Assembly: GCA_947561715.1 (NCBI GenBank)
Contig: OX387200.1
Location: 11,472,501 to 11,536,500 of the forward strand
Length of the DNA: 64,000 nucleotides
From: Ascidia mentula
Taxonomy: Eukaryota; Chordata; Ascidiacea; Phlebobranchia; Ascidiidae
Direction of reading: 5' to 3'
Shown here one piece after another: positions 48,173 to 58,810 of the stretch. How positions within the stretch are numbered: position 1 is the first letter of the stretch; the number at the start of each line of letters is the position of its first letter. Made by a program: the position numbers and the translations under genes. The notes under the pieces are model-generated. The model searched no databases. It was given only the letters and a program-made list of their open reading frames with translations, and was not told where the DNA came from.

Positions 48173-49558
48173 TTTTCAACTTACCTTAGTTTAGCAGAAC
48201 ATTCACTAGGCACCACTTGTCATTTGTTTGCCAAGAGAGTTGACCATCCACAATATTAAAATTTTGTTTGTGTAACTTGTACTAACAATACCATCTATCA
48301 AAAAAGGCAATTAAACATATTAAATTTATGCACAATATTGTTACATTTAGGCAACAGGCCTTAAAACTGCAACATATATGATGGAACATTCAGGTCAAAA
48401 TCTTACAAACAATACTCCATGAACTGTAGGTAAAAATTAAAAAGGTATATACACTAGCCATCATTTTTATTGTTATATAAACATAGATAAAGTCTGCAGA
48501 GCTTGACCCTTGTTGACAAAAACCTTTAAAGGACTGATGCACTGATTACAATGCTTTCGTGTGTTAACACATTAGCTGATTTGTTTTGAATTGTTAGTAA
48601 ACTTTTCGCAAAAATGATATTTTTCCAATCTACACTGGTCTAGCCTGCCCAGTGTTACTGAACTTGCTTCAGGGTCAGAATGGAAATTTTGTAATTTGTT
48701 CATTGTCCTTAAAATGCAATGGTAATTGCACAGGGTAGCCAAAGTTTATTCGAAGTTTAATGTATATACCTGTTGTTTGCCATGAAGAGTTTTAATGTGG
48801 TATTGTTTCTTCATTTTTTCAAGTTTTGAAACATATTAATTATTAAAAATTTCATACCCGCTTTATTTAACTACATATATTCAATTTAGTCGAAACTCGA
48901 AACATTGTTATTTTTTAAACAAGAGTATGAAGCTACATAGCATATGTGCGAAACACATACATTTTCTTTATTCAGTTTGCACTTTCTTTACTGTTTGCCA
49001 ATTATTTTCTTTCTTTTGGTGGCTGGTATTTGTCTTAGCAGCTAACAGTCAGGTTCATTCAGGCGTTCAGCTGCTGAAACAAAACAAAATCGGATGTTTG
49101 CAACACTGTGGTAAATTGCAAAAATTGAACATTTTTTGGGTCTGCTTCAAGCAAATTGTAACCTCCAACTTAAAACTACTAGAAGTACTGTTGTGACGTA
49201 ATTTGTCACAAATATTTATCACATGCAGAAATTGGCTGTTGTCATTCTTGCAGAATCCAAAAATGTTTATTCGCAAAAAGCGTTCCGCATTAATAAATAT
49301 AGTTACACGAGCAGTTTCATCAGATGCGTATGTATTTATTCTGAGTTTAAATTACGACAAGCTTCAAAGTTTGGACAAGAATTCTTTTGGAAGGTTAATA
49401 CATACAAGTGCCGCAAATTCCCAGGTTTTACATCAGAATCATTTGGATTTTGCGTGTTTTGCTATGGGGGGTGCCGTCACATTCAACCGTGTGCCAAAAT
49501 ACTTTCCGCCACCTATAATTTTGTGTCTGTCAAGAATCTAGTGCTCATTAACTGGAAA
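48173..49558. other. Spacer between the hAT and the complete BEL/Pao element
   Basis: AT-rich. The frame 49223-49612 (+, 129 codons) is the longest here. It has RKFPGFTSESFGFCVFCYGG with four Cys but matches no family I know, and its end lies in the LTR, so it is probably chance or a relic. Confidence 0.5.
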
Positions 49559-49563
49559 GCAAT

Positions 49564-50144
49564 TGTTACGACCGCTTGTGCGCAGCCTGGTCCTGCGCTG
49601 TCGTCCCACTAGGCAAAAACGCGCCCACCCAACTTCATAACCAACAGGACAATCCACTCCTGGTCGTCTTGTATATTAGGTTGCGTAGCGGTTTTTCTGC
49701 AACCACAACAATCATAAATAGCAGATTGCCACGTCACAATATACGTAGTGAAACAATGGACAACAAAATATGCCTCCTTATTCAGTTTACAAATTGTATC
49801 TACGTTAATCCTTAATTTCAAATATACAAGACTCGGAAATTATGTCGCCGAGTCAAAGCACTTCACAAGTTCAAAACAAAAAGAAACGTACGAACTGTGG
49901 GGTGACCCAGGTCTGTACTAGCCTGCGGCTAGTGGTTTCACCAACGTTCAATTCAGATATAATAATGTTTTAACCCTTATTTTGACTATAAACCAGATAT
50001 ATAGTTAGCATTTTAACAGCAGTACAATTCAACAGCAGCACAATCTCGCCCACAACATGTCGTCCTAAAGACAGCCACATGCGCGGATGAATACAAACAC
50101 GGTGAAAGGGTAAAAACAGCAAAGCATTAATTCTCGCTGTAACA
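49564..50144 (-). repeat. 3' LTR of copy 3
   Basis: Direct repeat of 55906-56486. On minus it begins TGTTACAGCGAG and ends CGGTCGTAACA (TG...CA). The bases just 5' of it on minus include a short G-run (TCGGGGGTTA), a weak polypurine tract. Confidence 0.95.
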
Positions 50145-50225
50145 TAACCCCCGACGATGTACGAACCCATGAGAACATCTAAACACACAAACAGCGAGAA
50201 CGAAAACGAACGAACAAACAAACAC

Positions 50226-53200
50226 TTAAGCCTTCATTATCAGGCACAACTTCGCGATTGGTCGCTTGAACGACCCGGCGTGTGTTTTCACCAAAGCACT
50301 ACGCACGAACCCGAACTTATCCGGGTACGTTTCGACAATCCTTCCGGTTAACCATTTTCCTCGTGGGGCCGAAGTGTCCACCAACAGGACAAGATCATCA
50401 ACCTCGAGGTTCCTTTCGGGAAATTGCCATTTCTGACGTATCTGTAGCGTCAGTAGGTACTCGTTTGTCCATCGGATCCAAAACTGGTCTGCCAAATATT
50501 GGACCTGGCGCCAGTGTCGTCGAACATAGTTGTCTTCTTTCACAAATATTCCTGGTGACGACGTTTCTTGTCGCCCAATCAACAGTAGGTGATTCGGCAT
50601 CAGCGGCTCTCTGTCGGCAGGATCAAGACTAACAGGGGTGAGAGGCCTCGAGTTCAAGATGTATTCGACCTCGACGAGCAGCGTGCTCAGAGTCTCGTCG
50701 GAAGGCATCTGTTGTCCCAACAAGACGTTCAAAATTTTGCGCACTGAACGAATCATGCGTTCCCAGACGCCACCCATATGGCTAGCGGCGGGTGGATTAA
50801 ATGACCAGTCAACGCCCCACTGACGTAGACGTTCCTCGACGTGTTTTAGGTTCCATTTTTCCAGGGATTCGCGCAGTATGCGCTCCGCACCCACAAAATT
50901 TGTGCCATTATCACTAAATACGCGTATGGGCTTCCCACGTCGCCCAATGAACCTTCTGAAGGCATCAATAAACGAGTCGGTAGATAGCGAGTGCGCAACC
51001 TCCAAATGCACGGCACGAACAGTCATACATGTGAAGATGCAACCATACCTTTTGACTTCGCTTCTTCCCTGTTTGACAAGCATAGGTCCGAAGTAATCCA
51101 CTCCAACAGATGAAAACGGAGGCTCGCCCGGAATCGTGCGCTCAACAGGTAAGTCAGCCATCATCTGCTTCGACACCGATGCATTTCTTTTTCGACAAAG
51201 TACACAATTTCCAAGGATTCTTCTCACTGCAACTCCACCTCGCACAATCCAGTATTTCTGACGAATATCTGACCAAGTGTGCGACATTCCAGCATGACAA
51301 ACATTCACGTGAGACTCGCGTATAATTAAAGTAGTAATATGATGTGCGTTTGGTAAGACAATTGGGTGCTTCAAGTCGAATGGTATTGGCGCCCTTTGCA
51401 GACGACCACCCACTCGCAAAACGCCATCAATCAAGACTGGACTGAGTCTATACAATGCCTTTGACGGAAGTTTCTTCATAATCTTCTTCCTTTCACCGCG
51501 ACCGACGTCTTCACACTTACACAGTGCATCCAATTCTTCCGAAAATTCCCATCGCTGGACATATTTAACAATCGCGATTTCCGCCCTTGCAAGATCAGCG
51601 ACAGTCATTCCCTTAGACTGCGGTTCTCTTCGAGATTGAAGATAGTCCACAAACCGCTGGAGCCACGCTACTGCCTGCTTTAACTTCTTCCATGAAGAAT
51701 AGCGCTGAATCAAGTCATCAAACAAATGACGCTCCTCAGTAGCATGCAAAACCACCGTTTTCTTTGGCTTTAGGTTTAAATATTCTTCGGGCATGTCCCG
51801 GACGTTTATAGGATTCGCAGGCCAGCGACTCTCGTCTTTGTACAGAAACAATGGCCCGGAGAACCAACGCTTGTTTTCGAGAAAGGCCCTGACAGTAGAC
51901 CCGCGAGATGCATCATCGGCCGGGTTCTTTTCAGTAGGAACATGCCTCCACTGCGACGCGTCCGACCCTTCTTCGATTTTTGCTAATCTGTTGGCGACAA
52001 AGGTACAAAAACGTTTACTCACATTGTTTATGCTTTGTAGAACTGAAGTCGAGTCGGTCCAAAAAACAGATCGTTCGACACTCAGATCAAGCTCCTGCCT
52101 CAAAATTTGATCCATTCTAACAGCAAGAGTAGCTGCCGTCAATTCCAATCTGGGTATGGAAACTGTCTTCAAAGGTGCAAGGCGAGCCTTCCCAGCAACA
52201 AAGGCACAATGCACACTGCCCTGCTTATCAACCGTTCGCAAATACGCGACTGTCCCGTATCCACTGGAAGACGCATCTGCAAAGTGGTGCAGCTCACGCC
52301 TTTCGACTTCATGTGCGGTTGTCTGGAAGCACCTTTCAATCTTAATACACGAGAGACGTGGAAGTTCAGAAGTCCATGCATTCCACCTTTTTCCTATATC
52401 AGGTGGAACTTCCTGATCCCAGTCATACTTTTCTTTACAAAGTTCTTGCAGCAACATTCGTGCATGCAATATTACCGGTGCAACGAATCCTAAAGGGTCA
52501 AACAAAGAACTGACCATAGAAAGTATTCCTCTCCTCGTTGCAGGCTTCTTCTTAACTTTGATGTCGAATTCGAACATGTCAGAGCGATAATTCCACAGCA
52601 CTCCGAGCACACGTTCCATGTTCTTCACATCAGCATTTAACACAATTGACTGCACGGATCTATATTCGGCTGGGATTGACGACAACACAGCCTCGCTGTT
52701 GCTTACCCATTTTCTGAGCCGAAACCCTCCAAGTTGCAACAGATCCTGCAACTCGCCAGCCAATTTGATCGCCTTATCTTCAGTTTCGACGAATTTCAAA
52801 CAATCGTTCACATAGAAATTTCGTTTCACGGTTGCGACCGCTTCGGGACTAAAATTACCTTTATTATCTTCAGCCGTTTTTTGTAAACAGAACCCAGCAC
52901 AACAAGGAGACGAGGCTGCGCCAAATATATGTACCAGCATTTGGTAGTCTTCGGGTTCGCAAGACAAATCGCCTTCAGGCCACCAAACGAATCTCAGCAA
53001 GGATGTATCAACTTGGTCCACCCTCACCTGATGAAACATCGCTTCAACGTCAGCGACCTATGCTACTGGTTCCTGGCGAAACCGAACAAGTGTCCCAAAA
53101 AGGCTGTTGATTAAATCTGGGCCTTGTAAAAGCTGATCGTTTAGCGACGTGTTCGGAAATCTGGCGGCACAATCAAAGACAACCCTCACCTTTCCCGGTT

Positions 53201-53975
53201 TCTGCGGGTGTGTCACTGGGTGATGCGGCAGGTACCAAACAGCGCCATCCTCCGGATTCTTGTCGTCGCTCTTTAAACGCCTGGCATATCCCTCCTTCAG
53301 GTAGGTATCCAACGTTTGCTTGTACTTTCCATGCAGCTGTGAATTATTTTCCAATCGCCGTTTTAAGTATGACAAACGCTTTATTGCCATAGAACGGTTA
53401 TTCAGTAGGTTTGGAGCACCTGGCCTCCATGGCAATCGCAGCTGATAATGTCCATCATGGTGCTTGACTGAGCCTTCCATCTGCTTCAATGCATACCTGT
53501 CTTCTTTCGACAGTGTCGTTCCAGGTGACAGCGCGGTAGGACCGAAATCGCTTTCCCACATGCACTTTATTTGTTGGTGCAACATTTCGTCCTGTGAGTT
53601 TACAAAATTCACACATACCTTTGGATCATCTGAACCACGACCATGGCACGGACCCACAAGTGACCAACCAAGCATAGAACGCACGGCACTTGGCTCCTTT
53701 CGTCCGCCTCTTCTTTCATCGTTGATCCAGAACACTTCGGGAACGTTGGCTCCAATCAGCAGCATTACTTCCCCATGGGTCAAAACAGGAAACTCCACAT
53801 CACGTAAATGAGGCCACCGCCAAAGCGATCCTTCTGGGACTTTGTTCGGAGAAACCGGCAAACTGTTTACACTCAAAACGTCATGCAATTGTACAGATTC
53901 CTTTCCATCAATCGACGCTACTGTCAGATCGACGGCCAAACCCTCCCTTTTCTGTGACCTAGCTGACAGTTGCAC
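50226..53975 (-). pseudogene. pol: BEL/Pao Pol of copy 3: RT, RNase H and integrase, with a nonsense codon and YVND
   Basis: One frame, +1 to Gag, interrupted only by TAG at 53058-53060, where the related element has a Leu codon (VALVADIEAMF). N-terminal part resembles the end of the protease (LTVASIDGKESVQLHDVLSV) and WPHLRDVEFP. RT has EAMFHQVRV, FVWWPEGDL and HIFGAASSPCCAGF, but the active site is YVND (52803-52814) instead of YVDD. RNase H: HHFADASSSGYG, LELTAATLAVRMDQ, FWTDSTSVLQSI, EKNPADDASRG. Integrase: H-H-C-C zinc (HVNVCHAGMSH ... CVLC), then D, D, E in GVDYFGP, SDNGTNF and GGVWERMIRS. No D-S/T-G protease site precedes it. The listed start is a GTG and is not a real initiation codon. 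Confidence 0.9.
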
Positions 53976-55833
53976 TTGACGATGACGTTGTCTCCACTGA
54001 AGACTGCGTAGATGCTTCGCATACGGGCGCAGTTGAAGACGTCTTCCATTCCGTCCAGTGCAGAAGATTGTGATGCTTTCCGCGACATCCGCTGATCGTA
54101 CAAGAACTTGGCAAACTACAAGTTCTTGCTATATGGCCTTTCATAAAACAATTATCACACAGCCGAGCTTGACGAAGAAACTTCCTTCGCTCAACGAAGA
54201 TTTTCCGTTTAAATAAGTCACAATTCGCAAGGTCGTGCGATTTGCTGCACAGAGGACATCCTGATTTCTGAGTGGTGCTCGGTTCGAACTTTCTGTCGCT
54301 TCTTGGAGCAACCGATGTTGCGTTGGTCGATGCTCTTATCTTCGTCGGAAGACCTTTGTTACGCTTCTGCTGCATATCCCTGTCCTTCCGAGGACCTAAC
54401 ATACGACCAAACATCGTGTTCCCAATATAAACTTCATTCTTATCAAACTCAACAAGGTGACAGAAACGAGGCTCTTCTCCACTTCTTTCAATGCCGGCTG
54501 CGTGTCTACGCCATCGGCCCTGCATTGTGAACGGCAACCGCTTTACTATGTTCAACATATTCTCAAAGTTGTTGATGTCTGCAAAGTATCCCAGATGAGT
54601 CAGAGTCACCAAACACTCCTCTAAGGCTCGTGCAAGTTCCGACAATTCGTCGGCATCATCGGATCTCAGGTAAGGCCAATGACCTAACTTTTCCACGTAC
54701 GCACGTGCGATTACAAGAGGACGACCATACCGTTCGTATAGCAACTCTCGGGCCTTTCTGTAACCATACGTAGGTTCCAGACCAATACAAAAGGAGATCA
54801 TGTCATACGCTTCCTTACGACAGTACTGAATCAGGTAGTTCAGCTTTGCGCTGTCATTGTCTACGCGACGACCAATATTTTCGTCAAAGCTTATCATGAA
54901 ACGCGTATACATTAGTGGATCACCTTCGAAATACAACAATTCCGGTCTGGGAAGGTCCATTCCTGCCTTTAACACAGCAGCAACACGGTACAAGTCACTC
55001 ACCTCCGGCTCATGATTCGTCACATCCGGTTTTGACTTATGTTCACTGCATGAAGAGGTTGGACTGTCCATTACCACCTTAACCTTGTCGTTACTGTCGT
55101 TGACATCGTCGGACTCAAACGCTTGATTTTCCTCCTTTATTTCCCCCGGTTTGGCCTGTGTAGAGGGCGGGGAAAACTCAACGTTCCGATTCTGCGGAGA
55201 AAATCCATCAAAGCACGATCCCGATGATGACTTTCGTTCCCACATTTCAGCTTCCATTGTGGCAGCCTTTAATTTATGGTCAGCTTCAAGAATTTTTATC
55301 TCATTTTCTGCTTCCATCTTTTTCTGCAAAAGATTGCTTTCAGCTTCCATCCTTTTCCGAAGAAGCTTACTCTTGGCTTCCATCTTCTTCTGCAGAAACT
55401 CCTTTTCCAGAAGCGCAACCTCTTTTCTTACAAGAGCTTCATTACGCCTGCAACTCGAGCTCGAGCTTACTCGTGAACTTGCTTTGCCTTTTGAACCGAA
55501 ATCGCTGACAGACAATGCTTTGCTGTCACGTTCAGTTGGCCTTGGACGCATTACTTGCTCCATCCATTCATTTATACGTACATCAAACTCTTGTTTGCCA
55601 CTTCGCAAACTTGAAAGTGCAACGTTAATTTTCCTTCTGTCCCTTTTCTTTTTTACCGAATCCAAACGTATTGCATGTTTGTCAATACATTCGTCATACA
55701 AAAGGTCGATAGCCGAAGTTACCTCCTTTAACTTTTGCACATTCGAGGAGTCCATCATTATTTTCTCAGCATCTTGATATGCCAGGTTAAGACGATGAAC
55801 TAAATTGTCAAGGGTTTTTTGAGATTCAACCAT
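53959..55833 (-). CDS. gag: BEL/Pao Gag of copy 3
   Basis: Open frame of 624 codons starting 73 bp inside the 5' LTR. N-terminal helical part, a Lys/Glu-rich coiled coil (about residues 140-215: repeated LLxKKMEAExxL), the BEL/Pao Gag core (LLYFEGDPLMYTRFMISF) and three Cys/His units near the C-terminus: CPLCSKSHDLANC, CDNCFMKGHIARTC (a CX2CX4HX4C knuckle) and CTISGCRGKHHNLLH. It ends in a Ser/Thr-rich tail. Pol starts in the +1 frame across the stop. The structural protein looks complete. Confidence 0.9.
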   Translation of the reverse strand: MVESQKTLDNLVHRLNLAYQDAEKIMMDSSNVQKLKEVTSAIDLLYDECIDKHAIRLDSVKKKRDRRKINVALSSLRSGKQEFDVRINEWMEQVMRPRPTERDSKALSVSDFGSKGKASSRVSSSSSCRRNEALVRKEVALLEKEFLQKKMEAKSKLLRKRMEAESNLLQKKMEAENEIKILEADHKLKAATMEAEMWERKSSSGSCFDGFSPQNRNVEFSPPSTQAKPGEIKEENQAFESDDVNDSNDKVKVVMDSPTSSCSEHKSKPDVTNHEPEVSDLYRVAAVLKAGMDLPRPELLYFEGDPLMYTRFMISFDENIGRRVDNDSAKLNYLIQYCRKEAYDMISFCIGLEPTYGYRKARELLYERYGRPLVIARAYVEKLGHWPYLRSDDADELSELARALEECLVTLTHLGYFADINNFENMLNIVKRLPFTMQGRWRRHAAGIERSGEEPRFCHLVEFDKNEVYIGNTMFGRMLGPRKDRDMQQKRNKGLPTKIRASTNATSVAPRSDRKFEPSTTQKSGCPLCSKSHDLANCDLFKRKIFVERRKFLRQARLCDNCFMKGHIARTCSLPSSCTISGCRGKHHNLLHWTEWKTSSTAPVCEASTQSSVETTSSSSATVS

Positions 55834-55905
55834 CTTGCAACCTCTATCGAAACGTTACTCCGTAGTTGTCCGAGTAGGAACGTTGTCTAAGTTGAAAAAC
55901 TTTAA

Positions 55906-56486
55906 TGTTACGACCGCTTGTGCGCAGCCTGGTCCTGCGCTGTCGTCCCACTAGGCAAAAACGCGCCCACCCAACTTCATAACCAACAGGACAATCCACT
56001 CCTGGTCGTCTTGTGTATTAGGTTGCGTAGCGGTTTTTCTGCAACCACAACAATCATAAATAGCAGATTGCCACGTCACAATATACGTAGTGAAACAATG
56101 GACAACAAAATATGCCTCCTTATTCAGTTTACAAATTGTATCTACGTTAATCCTTAATTTCAAATATACAAGACTCGGAAATTATGTCGCCGAGTCAAAG
56201 CACTTCACAAGTTCAAAACAAAAAGAAACGTACCAACTGTGGGGTGACCCAGGTCTGTACTAGCCTGCGGCTAGTGGTTTCACCAACGTTCAATTCAGAT
56301 ATAATAATGTTTTAACCCTTATTTTGACTATAAACCAGATATATAGTTAGCATTTTAACAGCAGTACAATTCAACAGCAGCACAATCTCGCCCACAACAT
56401 GTCGTCCTAAAGACAGCCACATGCGCGGATGAATACAAACACGGTGAAAGGGTAAAAACAGCAAAGCGTTAATTCTCGCTGTAACA
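55906..56486 (-). repeat. 5' LTR of copy 3
   Basis: Same length and nearly the same sequence as the 3' LTR. Differences seen: GTGTATT for GTATATT, CGTACCAAC for CGTACGAAC, and AAGCGTT for AAGCATT. No standard primer-binding site starting TGG is visible immediately inside. Confidence 0.95.
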
Positions 56487-56847
56487 GCAATTAAATTCGG
56501 TACAAATCCCAGGTATTCCATCAGAATAGGCCTGTTTACATGATCGGGACTTCAGCAAATGGGACTCCAGACAGGATGTGACGTAATCTAAGTCAAGGTA
56601 CCAGGACAGGACTTTTATCGGGACTTTTGAAAGTCCCGGTGCGAAACAGGTCTCAAATCAAAAGTCCCGGGAGCCAACTAGCTACAGGTTTCGAAAAACA
56701 GCTGCCCGTTGATATTAAAACGTCTTTTTGCATGAAAACACCAAACAAATATGGCCGGATACCATATACGTTGCCGAAAGTTGTTACAGATTTTAAAATT
56801 GAGAAGGGGCTGTAACGTTACGGCCAACATAGGTAGGAAGATACTTT

Positions 56848-57081
56848 TACACCGGGTCACAAAGTTTTTTCCAAACTTGATCCACATATAAGCCTATGTA
56901 ACATAGAAATCTCTGCGAATGTGAACGCTACGATTTCGTGTAGTATTTCAACTCAAATTTATCAACAAGAATAACAGGCTGTGGCCCTGTTCACGCCTAA
57001 TCATTAAAATTTGCACAGATTTCTGTTTTACATATGATTATATGTGGATCAAGTTTGGAAAAAACTTTGTGACCCGGTGTA
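56848..57081. mobile_element. MITE with long terminal inverted repeats
   Basis: Left end TACACCGGGTCACAAAGTTT and its exact complement at the right end (57081). The inverted repeats reach about 80 bp each with some mismatches (through TTGATCCACATATAA, AGAAATCT and GTGAAC). No coding frame. Confidence 0.85.
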
Positions 57082-57145
57082 GTAGTATTTTCCACATAGG
57101 TAAGCGTCCAAGGTCAGTGAACTGGACAAAATCGGTTACCTAAAC

Positions 57146-57270
57146 CATAGTATACTAAACATATAGTAGGCCGACTGATTGTTTGTTCTTTTATGACGTA
57201 CAAAAAGTTCGTCACGGTATGTTTAGTATACTATGCCTAAACCATAGAATACTGTTTTAGTATTCTATGC
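57146..57270. repeat. Nested small palindromes
   Basis: CATAGTATACTAAACATA (57146 on) pairs with TATGTTTAGTATACTATG (ending 57236). Immediately after, CATAGAATACTG pairs with TAGTATTCTATG. The repeated box TGCCTAAAC follows both. Confidence 0.6.
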
Positions 57271-58095
57271 CTAAACACGTGACTGCAACGGCAAACAGGG
57301 ATGGTACATATTTTCTTCCAAGGGAGGTAATTGAAATCATTTACCCTATACCTTGCACTGAGTCCACGATAGGTAGCTTTGTAAACGTAAGGGTTAGTCA
57401 CGCTATACCTTGCACGAATGTCCATCATAAGTGTGTTTGTTAATTGTTAGGGTAGTCACGCTATACATTGCCCTATGTCCATGATCATAGGCGTCGATTT
57501 AGGGGTGACTGAGGTAACATGTGACAGAGGTAACATGTCACCCCTTACTAACAAACAGGGGTGACAACGTATGTATTGTCACCCATGAGTTTCGAAAAAA
57601 AAAATGAGTGGGTGACAATACATACGTTACTGCGGCAGTACTGCGGCATTGTACTTAACCAGCAACAGGCTTGCGCAATTATATTCTTATTGTTACAAAA
57701 CGATTCTTATTGTTTCACAACAATAGAACATTCAAACTGGTGATAGTGGATGATTACTTTCATAAAAAAGCGATTTTTGACCCGTGTTCCACGGAACATC
57801 AGTTAAACTAATAAATTTCTTGCGGAACACTTGATGATCTTTCACGGAGCACTGGTGTTCCGCGGAACACCGGTTGAAAATCACTGCGTTAAGCTATAGT
57901 TTCAAAAGACCTTTATTATTACCGTCACAATCATGACAAACACAAGTGTCTCGTGGATTGTTATGCAGCGCAGTAAGAGTAGTCACGTTTTATAGTAGTC
58001 ACGCTATAGTACCCTAACAATTAAAAAACTTACCTATCATGGAGGTATAGCGTATTATAGCACGCCCAAAGGGCCAATTTCTGCAAAAACAACTC

Positions 58096-58150
58096 GCCCT
58101 AATGCGCCCAAATGCGCCCAAATGCGCCCAAATGCGCCCAAATGCGCCCA
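58096..58150 (+). repeat. Minisatellite, unit AAATGCGCCC
   Basis: About five uninterrupted 10-bp units of AAATGCGCCC directly upstream of the copy 2 BEL/Pao element. Confidence 0.9.
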
Positions 58151-58513
58151 ATGTTAATAAAGTTTACACATATCAGTTATGTACTGTAGATTCCCAAGCC
58201 CAATTTCGTTAATTCTTTCACGTTATATTTTCTATGTTTGGCACAACTCTCGTTATTATGTGACAAAGGCTGCGCAGTAGACGTGCGCGTGCAGACCGCA
58301 TGGTTATGTTTTTCATTGCTGGTTGTGTTGCTAGTTATTGTGGTACATATAATAATACTGATTCTGTTTGAATAAGGTTTTAGTTGCAAAACGCGAAATA
58401 GTTTGTTGACTGCTTTGCAACAATTAAAAAGTTTACTGGATTACTAATGCAACAGAAAGATGTGTTGTCACTACTGATAATTTACGGAATAAGATCGGTC
58501 GCAAAACAGTTCG

Positions 58514-58586
58514 GTAAGTGCGATTGAATTTGCCATAGTGTGAATTTGTCTATATATTGAATGTACAATTGTGTTTCTTTAACTAG
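58514..58586 (+). other. Putative 73-bp intron in the retrotransposon leader
   Basis: Begins GTAAGTGCG and ends TTTCTTTAACTAG, with a pyrimidine-rich stretch before AG. In copy 1 the flanks are joined exactly (CAGTTCG to AAACCG, junction at 4513/4514). There are no direct repeats or inverted ends to suggest a transposon insertion. Best read as a spliceosomal intron upstream of Gag. Confidence 0.8.
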
Positions 58587-58810
58587 AAACCGTTCCATTT
58601 CTGGCGCGTTGTTGTGCCGGTCGTTCCTGTATCGAATACAAGTGTCTGTTGTGTTTCGCGGGCTCGGCTACCTAGAAGATTGGATGGGACGCGTTTGGGC
58701 TAAAGGCCAAAAAACTGCTGTGTAGCGTGTAGCGCCGCCGATCCGCAGAAAAAGCACGTTACATACAAGTTTCGAACTGTTATTGTTACAACCGTTTGTG
58801 ACTTCACAAC

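Larger units (their letters stand above)
49559..56491 (-). mobile_element. Complete BEL/Pao LTR retrotransposon (copy 3, different family)
   Basis: LTRs at 49564-50144 and 55906-56486 (581 bp each, TGTTACAG...CGTAACA on minus) bound the element, and a 5-bp target duplication GCAAT lies on both sides (49559-49563, 56487-56491). Between them, on minus, are Gag and then RT-RNase H-integrase. I counted three base differences between the LTRs, so the insertion is recent. It nonetheless carries a nonsense codon, an RT active-site change and no visible protease motif. Confidence 0.95.
56492..58184. other. Repeat-rich spacer between copies 3 and 2
   Basis: Holds GGGACTTT-type inverted motifs (about 56545-56670), a MITE (56848-57081), small palindromes (57146-57270), a hAT-end-like GGCGTCGATTTAGGGGTG at 57488, a GGGTGACAATACATACGTTAC inverted pair (57554-57631) and a 10-bp minisatellite (58096-58150). 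No gene recognised. Confidence 0.6.

Noticed and set aside
49576..49815. 79-codon frame duplicated at 55918-56157
   Set aside because: Both lie in the LTRs of copy 3; the duplication is the LTR itself and not a gene pair.
55151..55777. 208-codon plus-strand frame
   Set aside because: Lies entirely antisense to the Gag coiled-coil of copy 3; a Glu/Lys-rich coding strand gives long Phe/Leu/Ser frames on the other strand.
58096..58150. CRISPR-like array
   Set aside because: Ten-base units follow each other without spacers; a minisatellite in animal DNA.
58514..58586. 73-bp segment as a small transposon insertion
   Set aside because: No terminal repeats or target duplication; GT...AG borders with a pyrimidine stretch fit an intron better.
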